From: Delphinapterus leucas
Lineage: Eukaryota; Chordata; Mammalia; Artiodactyla; Monodontidae
Direction of reading: 5' to 3'
Assembly: GCF_002288925.2 (NCBI RefSeq)
Contig: NW_022098076.1
Span: forward strand, 88,990,135 to 89,054,134
DNA: 64,000 bases
In this document: one piece after another, positions 37,501-49,500 of the stretch
How the letters are laid out: each line of letters opens with the position of its first letter
Numbering within the stretch: position 1 is the first letter of the stretch
Translations under genes and position numbers: made by a program
The notes under the pieces: generated by a model
The model's input: the letters and a program-made list of their open reading frames with translations, nothing else
The model's database searches: none
Told to the model about the DNA's origin: nothing

Positions 37501-40500
37501 CCGGGGTGCCGCTCAGCACCCCTTATGCAAACCGGGACGTAAGGGGTTGGGGGCTGAGTGCTGTCCACTCCAGAACAGGCGGGGCTCAGCAGCACGCTGA
37601 GGGTGGGGACCCCCAAACCCAGGGTGGAGAGGGGCTCCAGGGGTCCCCCCGCTCTGGAGGTGCTTGTGGATGAGCTGCTTCTAGAGGCTTCCTTGTGACC
37701 TCCAAACCGGCCGCAGGGCTGTAGCTGTCCGGCTGTGTGTGTGGGGGGAGGGGGGGTTGGCTTGTAACAGTTGTGTGTTTGTACAGCCCCTTTTCTCACT
37801 GGTAGCATTTTTGCCCACTACCATCCTTTCTTTCTTCCCCCCCTTAATTTTGCTTCTGCCTTTTTTGTTGGCAAACACGACTTCAGCCTTTCATTCCTGA
37901 CATGTGAAATTTCAGTTTCTCTGGGGTTTGTCAGAGGGCGTGGGGACGGCGCCTGAACTCAGGTTAAAGGGAGAAAAAACTTCCAATAAAAAGATGTAAA
38001 ACTACCCTCTACCTCTGGCCGGGCCCAGCCTGTCGCACCCTGACCGTGGTGGGGCAGCCTGTGACGATTTATTTCAGTTTTTGCAGGACATTCAGGTATT
38101 GAAAGGGAGGGGGGGGAAAAAAAGACCAAAAAAAGAAAAAAAAAAGGTGTGATTTTGAAATTGAAAAGGACACTGAAAGTTTACATTTCATAACATTATG
38201 TGCAGATTGTATTTAAAGCAGAAATATTTAAGACAATTGTAACCCTATAAAGCTGATGAAATATTAAAACAAGACAAAATACTTTTAACAGAAAGAAAAA
38301 TAAAGGCGGGGGGGGTGCGTCTGCGCTGTGGTGTCTGAGGCAGGCGCCGGCTGCAGTGGTCGAGGGGCCCGGGGCCTGGACAGGTCATCGGCCCTGGTGT
38401 CCAGGATGCCACTGCTGACTGTCCTTAGTCGGCCTGGGGGAGAGAGGAACCCCTGCATAGGGTTAGAGACTCGCCCAGTCTATCGCTCCCTTTTCCTAGA
38501 CTCTGTTTGCTAAGCTTTGAAGAGAACACTGTAAGACCACAGTGACCTGTGAACTTCATTACCTCCACCCTCACCCAGACCCTGAGATCCTCCCCAGCAA
38601 GTTCTCTTTTCCTCTCTCTCGGAGCCTTCAGAAACCATCTCATACCTTCCGCTCTCATCAGACCCTTTTCTCTCTGAGCTTCTTACAGTGAGAACCGTGA
38701 GGTCGTGACCTGCCCCTGCGCGCTGGCGGGTGCACTGTTCCCTCCGGGCTGCGCGTGCTCTCGCTCGTTACTCCCCTCCCCTCTGTCTCTCCCAGCCCTC
38801 GGCCCTCCTCCCCAGCCAGCTGGCACGAGTGTCCCGGTGCCCTGTGAGCCGGGGCCGGGGAGAAGGTGGGACGGGTCGGAGCTTCGGGTCTAAGCCTTCA
38901 GCTGAGGAGACGTTTGAAGGGAGATGAGTGAGATGAGGAGGGGGTCCGCGTCCAGTGGGAGCCCCGCCAGCCTGGCGATGCCTGTGGGGTAACGTCCGTG
39001 CGCTCAGCCGCAAATACCCTTGCCTTGCACAGCTGTGGACGAGCAGAACGCCCAGACCCAAGAGCACGAGGGGTTCATCTTAGGTCTCTCCGAGTCGGAG
39101 GAGAAGAAGGACCTGAAGTCTGACGACAGAGCGTGCCACGGCGAGGGCCACGGCGCTGCCAAGGGCAGGAGCCTCCGCAGAGGTACAGCGGCCCTCGTGA
39201 CCCGCGGCACCGCCATCAGGCCTTTTTGTCTGCGCTGCTCAGAAGCTTGCCTTGGGAAGCTTACGGGTGCTTTCTCACGGTTTCTGTGGCCACTTGGAAG
39301 TGTAAAAAGTCTCAAACAGGCAACCTATCTCACATACCACCTCCTTTCGCCTGGTGCAGGCCTGGCGGGACTCTGGGCAGGGGGCGACCTTGCTGCTGGG
39401 GCGGCGCTTCCCTCTGAACCTCCCTGCGCGCCCGGGGTCCTCACCCAGGGCTTGGGGCCTCCTGGCTGCAGCTGGCCACATGCCACGTTTGCTCCAGGTG
39501 GTAAGGGACCGCCCAGCTGTATGGGCCACCACCTGGGGACCCTTAGCCCTCCTGGAACAGCCCCAACTCTGTGCGGCCCCCTCGCTCGTGGCCTTTACGA
39601 GCCACCGGGAGATCCTGCCCCAGAGTTTTCCTCCACCACGTTCCTGTGCAGAACTCCCCTCTGCCCGTGCACAGACCCCGCGGCCCGACTGCGGTTGCAG
39701 GCTGCCCCTCCCCCTCCCTGGCCTCGTCAGGTCACCTCACATCACCGCGGCCCCAGCCCCTCAGGGGCCTGTGTCTCTTTGGCGGGTGCCCGAGCCCGCT
39801 CGCCTCTGCATCCCCTTTCTCGTTTCCCCTCCTTGCTCGCTGCCTCGCTCCTCGTCTTGCACACTTGGCCGTGGCTGGCGGCGCTTGTGCCCACTCCTCG
39901 CTTCCCTTGGCCCCCCTCCGCCTGCTCCTTTCTCTGATGAACGCTGCCAGTAGCTCAGTCGCGTTCTGTTTTCTGTTCTGTTCTCATAGTGTCCAAATCC
40001 CCCTGTGAAAAGCTGATAAGCAAAGGAAGCTTGTCCCTGGGCGGTTCTGCCTCTCTTCCTTCGCAGTCAGGAAACCGGGACAGCCTGCCAGCACTGAACA
40101 CGAAGATCCTGTTCCCGAGTGAGTGCGGCACTGCACTGTGTGTCTGGGGGAGGGGCGCAGGCAGGGCGCTAAGCTTTCCAGCTCAGCGCCCAGCTGTTGC
40201 TCTGCCTGGCAGTAGTCTGAGGGGTTAACGAGACCAGGCCCCTGTCTTCCAGGAGTTCATAGGTCCATGGGAAAGATAGGCAGAATTTCAGAGTTATGTC
40301 ACGGTATGAAAAGTGCTCTTGTTTATTACAAAGAGCAGACGGCATTCAAATCGTTGCCCTGGGGTCCCAGGAAGATGTCACTGAGGAGGTGATACTCGAG
40401 CTGGGTGCTGATGGGTAAATAGGGGTTGGGCTGAGTGAAGAGGGAAGGGCCGGCAGGTCGTGACGGGGAGCCGGTGGATCACCCCTTTGTTTCCAGCATG

Positions 40501-43500
40501 ATTGCAGAAGGAGCAATCATGCTGGCCACCGGGAGAGTCGGGCCCAGTCCCCTTGCCTTGTCTTCATTTCGCCCAGGATCATGTCAAGGCAACTCCTGTT
40601 GCTTCTTCCCTCAGGGGGAGTCACGATAACACTCTGTGTCTGTAGTAGGAGGGAATGGTCCCTTAACCAGCTTCCTGAGGCCGCTTCGTGAGGCCTGCTG
40701 GGCAAAAGCTAGAGCACACGCTGCTCCTGTAAGTGATTGGCAATTGCTAGGTGAATCTCATTTGAATAGAAAGAAAATTGCGGAAGCTCTAGGGAAAAGA
40801 GGCTGAGACAGATTTGGTTAATAAGCAGCAAAGATGTTACTGGAAGGGATGGATTGGCAGAATGTTCAAAAGCAGGGCTCCATCTCAGCCTTACTGTTTA
40901 TAATTTAAACTTTTAAAATTGGTGCAGGTATCTTGAGGGTTCTGGTCACCTGGAGGGTTCCTTGTTTAACCTTTTCTCATGAATTTAGCCTTATAAAGTT
41001 GTATGGCTAGATCCTACGATTAGTTGTAGTAGGGATCATTTTGGTGGAGTTTCTTAAATTAGTGAGATCTTTGTAAGCTCTTTTCTGATGTGTCTCATAG
41101 TGTTGGTTACCACCTGGTGTTCATTTTTGTTCTGTGAATATGGATTTATGACAGTGATTTTTGCCCTGAGACTATTAATTGTCAAAGTTTGGACATTTTT
41201 ATGCGGTATTTTAGAAACATCTTATTATAATAACCTTCTGAAGAACATGTGGACCATTAGCCTCAAAGACACGACGGCCTCTTCATTTGGGAGCCGCCAG
41301 GCAGTGCTGTCTCCTGTTTTCTCCCTTACAGATGTTCGCGCCGGGATGTCCGGTTCCTTGCCTGGAGGTTCAGTCATCAGTCGATTATTAATTAATGCCG
41401 ATCCCTTTAACTCCGAACCGGAAAACCTGTGAGTACGGGGTAAACCAAGGGGGCATGTTGTTAGCTGAATGCTGGAGCGTAGAAAACTGGCTTGGAATTA
41501 ACTAGAGAAATTCGTGAGCAGCTGCCTGGGTGACCCTTTTCCAGCTGGTGTTGGCCAATAAGGAAAACCTAGTAGGTGTGAGGCGTACGGGACAGAGGGT
41601 GGGTTGGGAATGTCTGGGAAGGGAGGCGCCGTCCTGGCGCGTGCCTGACCTTCTGGGGCCTCGGCAGGCTTGGAGACTCTGCCTGTGTCCTCGGTCGTCC
41701 TCCCCGCGGTCCTTGCTGGCCCTGCGTTGGCGCCGCCTCCTGACTACCTTCCTTCTGGCGGGTCTGCCGCTCCCGTTAGTGTAGCTCCCAGGCTGGAAGC
41801 GCCTTCTCGCCGTGCCTGGGGAGATGCTGTCCTCTGGGGAATGAAGTCCTGACACTGCTCTGCGTGCCATGTGCTGTGTCCACTGCCCAGCGTCAAAGGC
41901 AGTGAGGGCTTTTGCGCAGCTTGTTCTCATGTGTGTAGAGACCGTTGCGGGGACAAATGGTATTTTGAAAGCCCAGCCTTCTAGATTTCCCTTTCTGCTG
42001 GCTGATAGCAAGTTCTGGGCAGCTAGTGGCTAGTGGCAGTTGGTTAAAAGTTGTCCACCATGTGTGTCCGGCGTGGTGGGGAGAGTAACAGTGAGAAAGG
42101 TGCGGTTCAGAGACTCTGGCTTTCGGGAAGCAGAGCTGCAAGCCTGCACAGTGGCAGCCAGTTTTCCTGCAGGGTGGCCTGGGTTCCCACACCTGCTCCA
42201 GTGCTGGCCCACGTCCTTGTCCCCAGCCTGGCACCACCCTCCTGTCTGCTCCTCACGCCGGGGCCTGTCAAGGCCTGTGGTCCTGACCCTTCCTGAGTTG
42301 TTCTCCCCAACAAGGGCAGAGCTGTAGGCTTACATGAGCAGCGCCCACAGAGGCCTCCGGAACTAGATGTGCTGTCTCTTTCTGTCACCTGAGGTCCCTG
42401 CATTTCCACACCTGGCAGCGAGCGCTGTGGTCTCTTCCTTCAGGGAGAGGCTTCTCCTTCCCCTGGGGAGACACAAGCTGCTCTCCTCTCCTCCCTCCCC
42501 AGCATGGTGTGCCAGGCCTCGTTCACGGGGGTGAGGGGCCGGAAGGAGTCTTACCTGCAGTGGACCTGGGACGTGGGGCTGGGCTGGACATTTTCAAATT
42601 GGGGACTTTGCTTTGATTGGGTCTAGGGACGTTTGAGGGACGTTTTGGGATCCAGGGTGTAAGCACGTGTGAGCGTGTGTGCCGTGGATGTCATCAGGTT
42701 TAACGTTGCTGATGGGAACGTGAGGTGATGCAGCCACTTTTAAGACAGTCTGGCGGTTCCTCAAAACCCAGGGTTTTGGGGCTTCCCTGGTGGCGCAGTG
42801 GTCGAGAGTCCGCCTGCCGATGCAGGGGACGCAGGTTCGTGCCCCGGTCCGGGAGGATCCCACATGCCGCGGAGCGCCTGGGCCCGTGAGCCATGGCCGC
42901 TGAGCCTGTGCGTCTGGAGCCTGTGCTCCGCAACGGGAGAGGCCACAACAGTGAGAGGCCCGCGTACCGCCAAAAACAAACAAACAAAAACAAACAAACA
43001 AGCAAAAAACCAGGGTTTCCACGTGGCCCAGCAGGTCCCTTCCTAGGGTTACTCCCAAGAGAAGAGAAAACATGTCCCCACTGAAGCGTGTGTACGAGTG
43101 TTCACAAATCATAGCTCAAAAGTGAAGCAGCCCAAAGGTCCATCAGCCAAGGATCCCTGCAGTGGGTCGTTGCTGTTCCCCATTAACCGGGCTGAAGCAC
43201 TGAACTCAGATGAACCCAGTGTTCGTGGCGTGAAAACGTGCTCAGTGATGGGAGCCAGACGCAAAGGGCCACACGCTGTGTGACTTCATTTCTAGGAACC
43301 ATCCAGAATCTGGAAGTCCGCAGAGGACAGAAAGCAGAGTAGTGGTTGCCGGCGCTGGGGAGGGGTTGGGGCTCCTGGCTGAAGGGTGTGGACTCTCTTT
43401 TTGGGGTGATGAGCTGTTCTAAAATTGATTGTCGTGACTCTGAATACGCGAACAATCACTATGGAGTTGGACATTTTAAATGGGTAAATTGTATGGTATG

Positions 43501-46500
43501 TGAGTTATATCTCAGTAATGCTGTTACCTCCCCGCCACCCCCCCAAAAAAAAACAAAACCCAACAAACAAAAAAACTGAGTTTTGCCCTCAGGAAGAACT
43601 GCTTAGAGGCTGGCATGCAGGGTTGTTCTAAATGGCGTGAAACACCCCTTTGCAGAGAGTATTACACAGAGAAGTGCGTCATGAACAATTATTTTGGCAT
43701 CGGCCTGGATGCGAAGATCTCCCTGGACTTCAACAACAAGCGTGACGAGCACCCAGAGAAGTGCAGGTGGGTGCCGGCTCCTGCGCACGCCTGTCCTTCG
43801 GGTCTTGTGGTGGTTTCTCCTTCTGGCCGTGGGGTAATTTCTGGGGCGCACAGAGCCCTCAGGCAGAGTACAGACACGGAGCCCGAACGCCTTGTCAGAA
43901 AGTGGGGCGCATCTGTGTGTCGTGGCCACGGCAGTGGCATCTCCATGTCACCCTCAGGTGGGGTTAGGGCTTGCTCCCCCGCAAGGCCCTCGAGCAGGCA
44001 AATGCCACAGGAGAGGCCCCGGGGGGGCGTTTCGCTGGGGGTGTTCAGCTTCTCCCCTAAATCACCACGTATCTCCCCTAAATCACCACGTATCACCACG
44101 TGTCTCCCCCTGGCCGGGGAGAGGACAGAGAGAAATGGGAAGGTTTCCTCCTGGCTGAAGTAGAAAGTCCTCTCCTCCGGGGAGACATGACAAGGGAAGA
44201 AGGGAGTTGATGTCTCCTGCCCCACCCCGTGGTGACCGTCACCTGGAGGGCAGACTGTTCAGCTGTGACTTTCTAGAACTAGAGGCAGGGAAGCTGGTGT
44301 GGAGTTTGGGCGGAGAACAGCCACTGATGCAGGAGGAGGGGGCCCCTTGCTGGAGAGCCTGCAGACCTGCCCCCGCCAGGTGCCCTTGTCACTCGGAGGG
44401 AGGCGGTCACAGTGACACACGAGGAGTTGCCCGGCAATCCCCCGACTCCTGTATGGTTGGACATTTCTCAGAAAACAAAATCAAGCATAAGAACTCAAAA
44501 ACCTTGGAGCTCTGGGGCTCGAGTGTCAGAAAAGGCTCAGAGGTCCCCAGGGGGCATCCCTGTTACACAGTGCATGATGGTAGCCCAAATCATTTGAAGA
44601 TACCCCTGTTAGTCTGAATACAACTGAAAAGGCATTGAAAAGCATGTAATTTATCAGAGCAGAACAGGTGAGGAGCAAGGCCGCATGTGACATATTTTTA
44701 GAAACTTGGGATCCTGGTATATAATCTTCCCTGAGTTTGTATCTTTGAGAAGGTCTACTTAGAAAATGCGACTTCTACAAATCTACCCTTAAAAAGTAAT
44801 TGGGAACTTCGGCAAAGAGGCGTTTACCAAGGGCCACTGCCATGTACGTTATAGAGCTCAAGGGTGGGAACAAGTAGAGACCCGTCAAAGGGGTTAATTC
44901 AGCGAGTGCTGGTGGGAAGTGCCCCATTGTGGTCATTCGTGCTCAGGACACAGGGCGGTGCTCTCCGTGCAGGGCGAAGTGCACAGTTACCGCTATTTCA
45001 GCTGTAAATCAAGTTCTTAAGGAAATACACTGAAGCATTTATCATCAGTACTTACAGATGTGGGGACTGTGAATTCTCCTTTGTGCTTTTCTGCCCTTTC
45101 CAAATTTTCTGTGGTAAGCATAATTTTATAGCTGGAAAAAAATTGTGATTTATACTTTTTTTTTTTTTGAGGTTCTGTAATATCTTACCTTTTTTACCTC
45201 TCAGGGTATGATTACTTTCTTGGCAGTGTTACTCTTTAGCAGAATTCCTGGTCAGTGAATATATCTCTTTAGCCCGTCTCGCGTGGACATGTGGCAAGGG
45301 CATGTCCTCCTCATCTTAACGGTGTCGCTGCTGGCAGTGATTGCCCGGTGTGACCCATTTGTGATGAGGTCGCAGCAAGGGCCATAGGTAGCTGTGTAGA
45401 GAAAGCTGAGACCCACGTCAGTCCTTTGCTTTCCACCCCTAGGAGTCGAACCAAGAACATGATGTGGTACGGAGTCCTTGGCACCAGAGAGCTGCTGCAC
45501 AGAACCTACAAGAACCTGGAGCAGAAGGTCCTGCTGGAGGTGAGCAGGCGGCCCCCTGCCGGCCCCTCTGCTGACCCAGTGGCCCCTCGGCCTTAGCCCA
45601 GGGTGGTGTGCTGGGGGGAGGGAGCCCCCGGCTGAAGCCTGGATCTCTCTTCTCTCCTTTTATGCATTTCTGCCGCTCAGTGTGACGGGCGACCCATCCC
45701 ACTGCCCAGTCTCCAGGGAATTGCTGTCCTCAACATTCCCAGCTATGCTGGAGGGACCAACTTCTGGGGGGGCACCAAGGAGGACGATGTACGTACGGGG
45801 GTGCTGGGCGGCGTGGGCCCGAGCTCAGGGAAGGGGATGGGGGCGGGGTCCCGAGAGGCGGCCCCTTCGGGAGCCATGGTGGAGCCTCCCGCTCTGGGGG
45901 TGCTCTGTCAGTGAGGCGGAGGGACGGGTGGAGGGGGCCCCTGTGCCGGCAGCGGGGGCGCAGCGGAGAGCAAGGCAGGCAGGCCCCGCTCCCGCGGCCT
46001 CGACAAAGGGATGCCAGGCAGGACAGGTGTGGTCGCAGGTGTGGCTTGGAATCCAGGCCCATATCTGGGAAGGCTCCTAGGAGGAGGGACACCTACACTG
46101 AGACCTGAGGGTGATGCGGGGTTGGACAGGTCAGGTGGGTATGGGGCAGGAGGAGGGAGCAGCGTATATGAAGGCTTGGCGGCCAGGCAGGGCCGGGTGC
46201 GGACAGGAGGCTCGCTGGTGTGTGCGTGCTGGGCGGAGCACGGAGAGGTCAGAGCTCCCGTGGGGCCGTGTAAGCCAGGGAGGAGTTTGGAATTTATGCC
46301 GAGAACTCTGGGGGCATTGATAGGTTTTAACCAGGGGCCTGACTTCCTTCGTACATAATAGCTAATAAAAACAGTTGACACCGGCTGCACACTGAGCGTG
46401 TGCCAGTCCTTCTCAGCACTGTGCCTGTTGACGGCCCTCGTGAGAACCTGTGAGGAACGTACCTGTGTTAGCCCCGTTTTACAGATGAGGGAACCCAGGT

Positions 46501-49500
46501 AGAGAGACAGTAACTTGCCCAAGCTCCCACGCTAGTGAGTGGCAGGCCTGGGGTTTGATCTCAGGCAGCTGCTCTCAGGCTCTGACGTGGAGACCCGTCA
46601 GCGAGTGTTCACCCCGTAGCTTCCCCTACTAGTGGGCCTGTCGGGCTCTCGCCAGTGCAGCGGCCCCCAGGTGAGAAGGATGCGCGTGGCGGGGGGCGTG
46701 TTCAGGGAAGCTGGGAGCAGAGGTCAGCTCTAACGCCGGCCCTTCCAGACCTTTGCAGCCCCGTCGTTCGATGACAAGATCTTGGAGGTGGTCGCAGTGT
46801 TCGGCAGCATGCAGATGGCCGTCTCCCGTGTCATAAAGCTGCAGCATCACCGAATCGCTCAGGTACCGGCCGTGGTCCTGGAGGTGGGAGGGGCCTGGGT
46901 GGAGCTGTGGCTCACACATGTTTGGGGCGGCAGGCCTGGCCCAGAGCCGCGCTCTCGAGATAAATGGGCCCCCGGGGTGCAGAGCCCAGGAGAGTAGGTG
47001 CTTTTCCAGGATCGCCCTGGCCTCCCCCTGGTCCAGAGCCTGCTCTCACCTGCCATGTTTTGACAATTAAAAAATACTTTCGAAACTGGGGCTGGCTTGT
47101 ACCCTCCCTGAGCTCCCTCCCTGACTCACTCTGTGGGTACCACCTGTGTCCTGCCCACCCCTGCTGAGGTGGGGTGAGATGGGACGGGCCTGGCTGACCT
47201 TGGCCCCTGGGCCTACAGCTCTTAGAAGCCACAGCCTGAGTCTGGGAACAGAGGCCGAGTGCGTGGCCTCGCCCGGCTGCTCGGAGGCCTGGCTAGCGGG
47301 TGGCAGGGTGGGTTCCCCATCCGGTACTTCTGGTAATGGGTTGGGAAGGATGTGTCTGTCGGTGGGGTTGGGGAGGGCGATGTTCTCAGGCACAGAGATG
47401 GGGAGTTCATGCTCCCCTGAACCCCAGTCCTTTCTGTCCCCACCATGGGCTGCTTGAATTTCACAAGTTTAATTCCTTGGCAGTATTTTTTGTTGAAAAG
47501 AGGAGCACTTGTTAGATGTTTGCTCTGTTCTGGGAGTGTCCTCACGTGCCCAGGGACCCAGCAGCTCTTGGTGGTCATGTGTCCCCGCCCTGGGCCTGGT
47601 GCTGGTGTCTGAGCACCGAGTTCCTGCACTGCGATCACAGATGGCGGTGCTGGGTGCAGGGCAGTGGGAGCGGGGTGGGGCACACCCCCTGGGCTCCATG
47701 AGCTGCGCCCTAGGCGGGGATGCTCTGACCCCGGAGGCTGGGGGCGGGGCGGGGTATGGTGTCACCCCAGGGGCCAGCCAGCCAGTGCAGGGGTGTGTAG
47801 GGCAGGACGGTGCCTGTGGTGCTGACAGCACTTGAAGGCTCCTGGGTGCAGCTCGGTGACGGCTGTGATGTTTGCTCAGTGTCGCACGGTGAAGATCTCC
47901 ATCCTGGGGGATGAGGGCGTACCTGTGCAGGTGGACGGAGAGGCCTGGATCCAGCCGCCAGGGTACATTCGGATTATCCACAAGAACCGGGCACAGACGC
48001 TCACCAGGGATCGGGTAAGACAGACTGCCTGTGGCTCACATGTGCCCCTTCTAGGAGAAGACCTGGAGTTTTTAACGTTTTGTTCCAGGAATTTATTTAT
48101 TTTTTTTGAAGGTTAAGATTAAGTGAACAGGGCTCTAATTTCTAGAACCGATCCCTCTCCCCCCAGCATTAAAAAGAATGTCTCCCTTTCTAGCCGGTTA
48201 TCCCGCTAGTGTCCCAGCAGTGCTTGTTGTTAGATGTGTGCTCGCAGGAGAGAGTGTAACACTGGCTTCTGCGCCCTAGGCCTTTGAGAACACCCTGAAG
48301 TCCTGGGAGGACAAGCAGAAGTGTGAGCTGCCCCGCCCTCCATCTTTCTCTCTGCACCCGGAGATCCTGTCCGAGGAGGAAGCCAACCAGATGGACCAGT
48401 TTGGGCAGGCAGCGGGGGCCCTCATCCACAGGTGGGTGCCGCCTTCCCTCCATGGTCCACTCCTCTGCGAGAGCGCCCGGGCCCCCTGACGTCACTGGGA
48501 CGACCCAGGTCCGTGGCTGGGCCGCAGGCGTTGAGATGCCCCTGCCGGATCTTACGTGCCGTCTGCCTCCTTCACGAGGGCTCGGCCCGGGTTTCTACTA
48601 ACCCCGGGCTTTGGTATTTTCACTGACCGTCTTCCAGGGATTACTCGGGGTTTATACAGGTGGGAGCTTCACACCACAGGCGTTTTCAGAGGCAGCTCAT
48701 AGGTTTTACAGCCTATCCCAGATCTCTAAGAATAGTACCCCTCCTGCCTCCTTTAGCCCCCCCAGAGAGCGGGTTTGCTCTTAAGAAGCAGACCTTGTAG
48801 TTATTTTGAAAAAACAAAAGCCAACAGCCAAAGGCGTTTCCTTCTACTCTGGACCTTCCAGCATGGTGGTCGTCGCTCTGCCGACTGTCCATTCTCCCCG
48901 CCCCCCGCTGTGTCCACCCACCTGGCTCCAGCATGGCCCTTCTGCCTGGTGACCTCTTGGTGGCCACATCCGCTGACCCCCTTCAGCCGCTGTCTGGCGG
49001 TGTCTTTGCATTGTGCCTCCCTGGCCCCTCCATGGCCGTCTAGCTTCTTCCTGGCTTTCTCCTCCTCTGCCTCCTGCTACTTACCCGCTCGCTGTTTTAC
49101 AAGGTGTAGGTCTCATTTTGGGCATTACCTCCTTGGCTGAGTTTCTAGAAAAGTTTGGGATTTTGTTGTCAGATTTCCCATTTAAGGCCTCCTCCACCAC
49201 CGGCCAGGAAGCGATCGGCCGTCATGGGTCACCACGGGCAAGTCGTGGTCTTGTCGGCCCTCTGGGCCGAACCTGGGCTTGTGTTCCAGCAAGGCGACTC
49301 GCAGGCTGCTGCTCTTCGGTCTGATGAGCGCCATGTCTCCCTCCAGCATCCGGGAAGCAGCGCGGTCCCACCGAGACGTGGAGCAGGAGCTCGCCCACGC
49401 CGTCAACGCCAGCTCCAAGGCCATGGACCGGGTGTACGGCAAGCCCAGGGCCGCAGAGGTGCCTGCGCTTTTCCAGCCTTTCTCCTGTGGGCCCCTTTCG

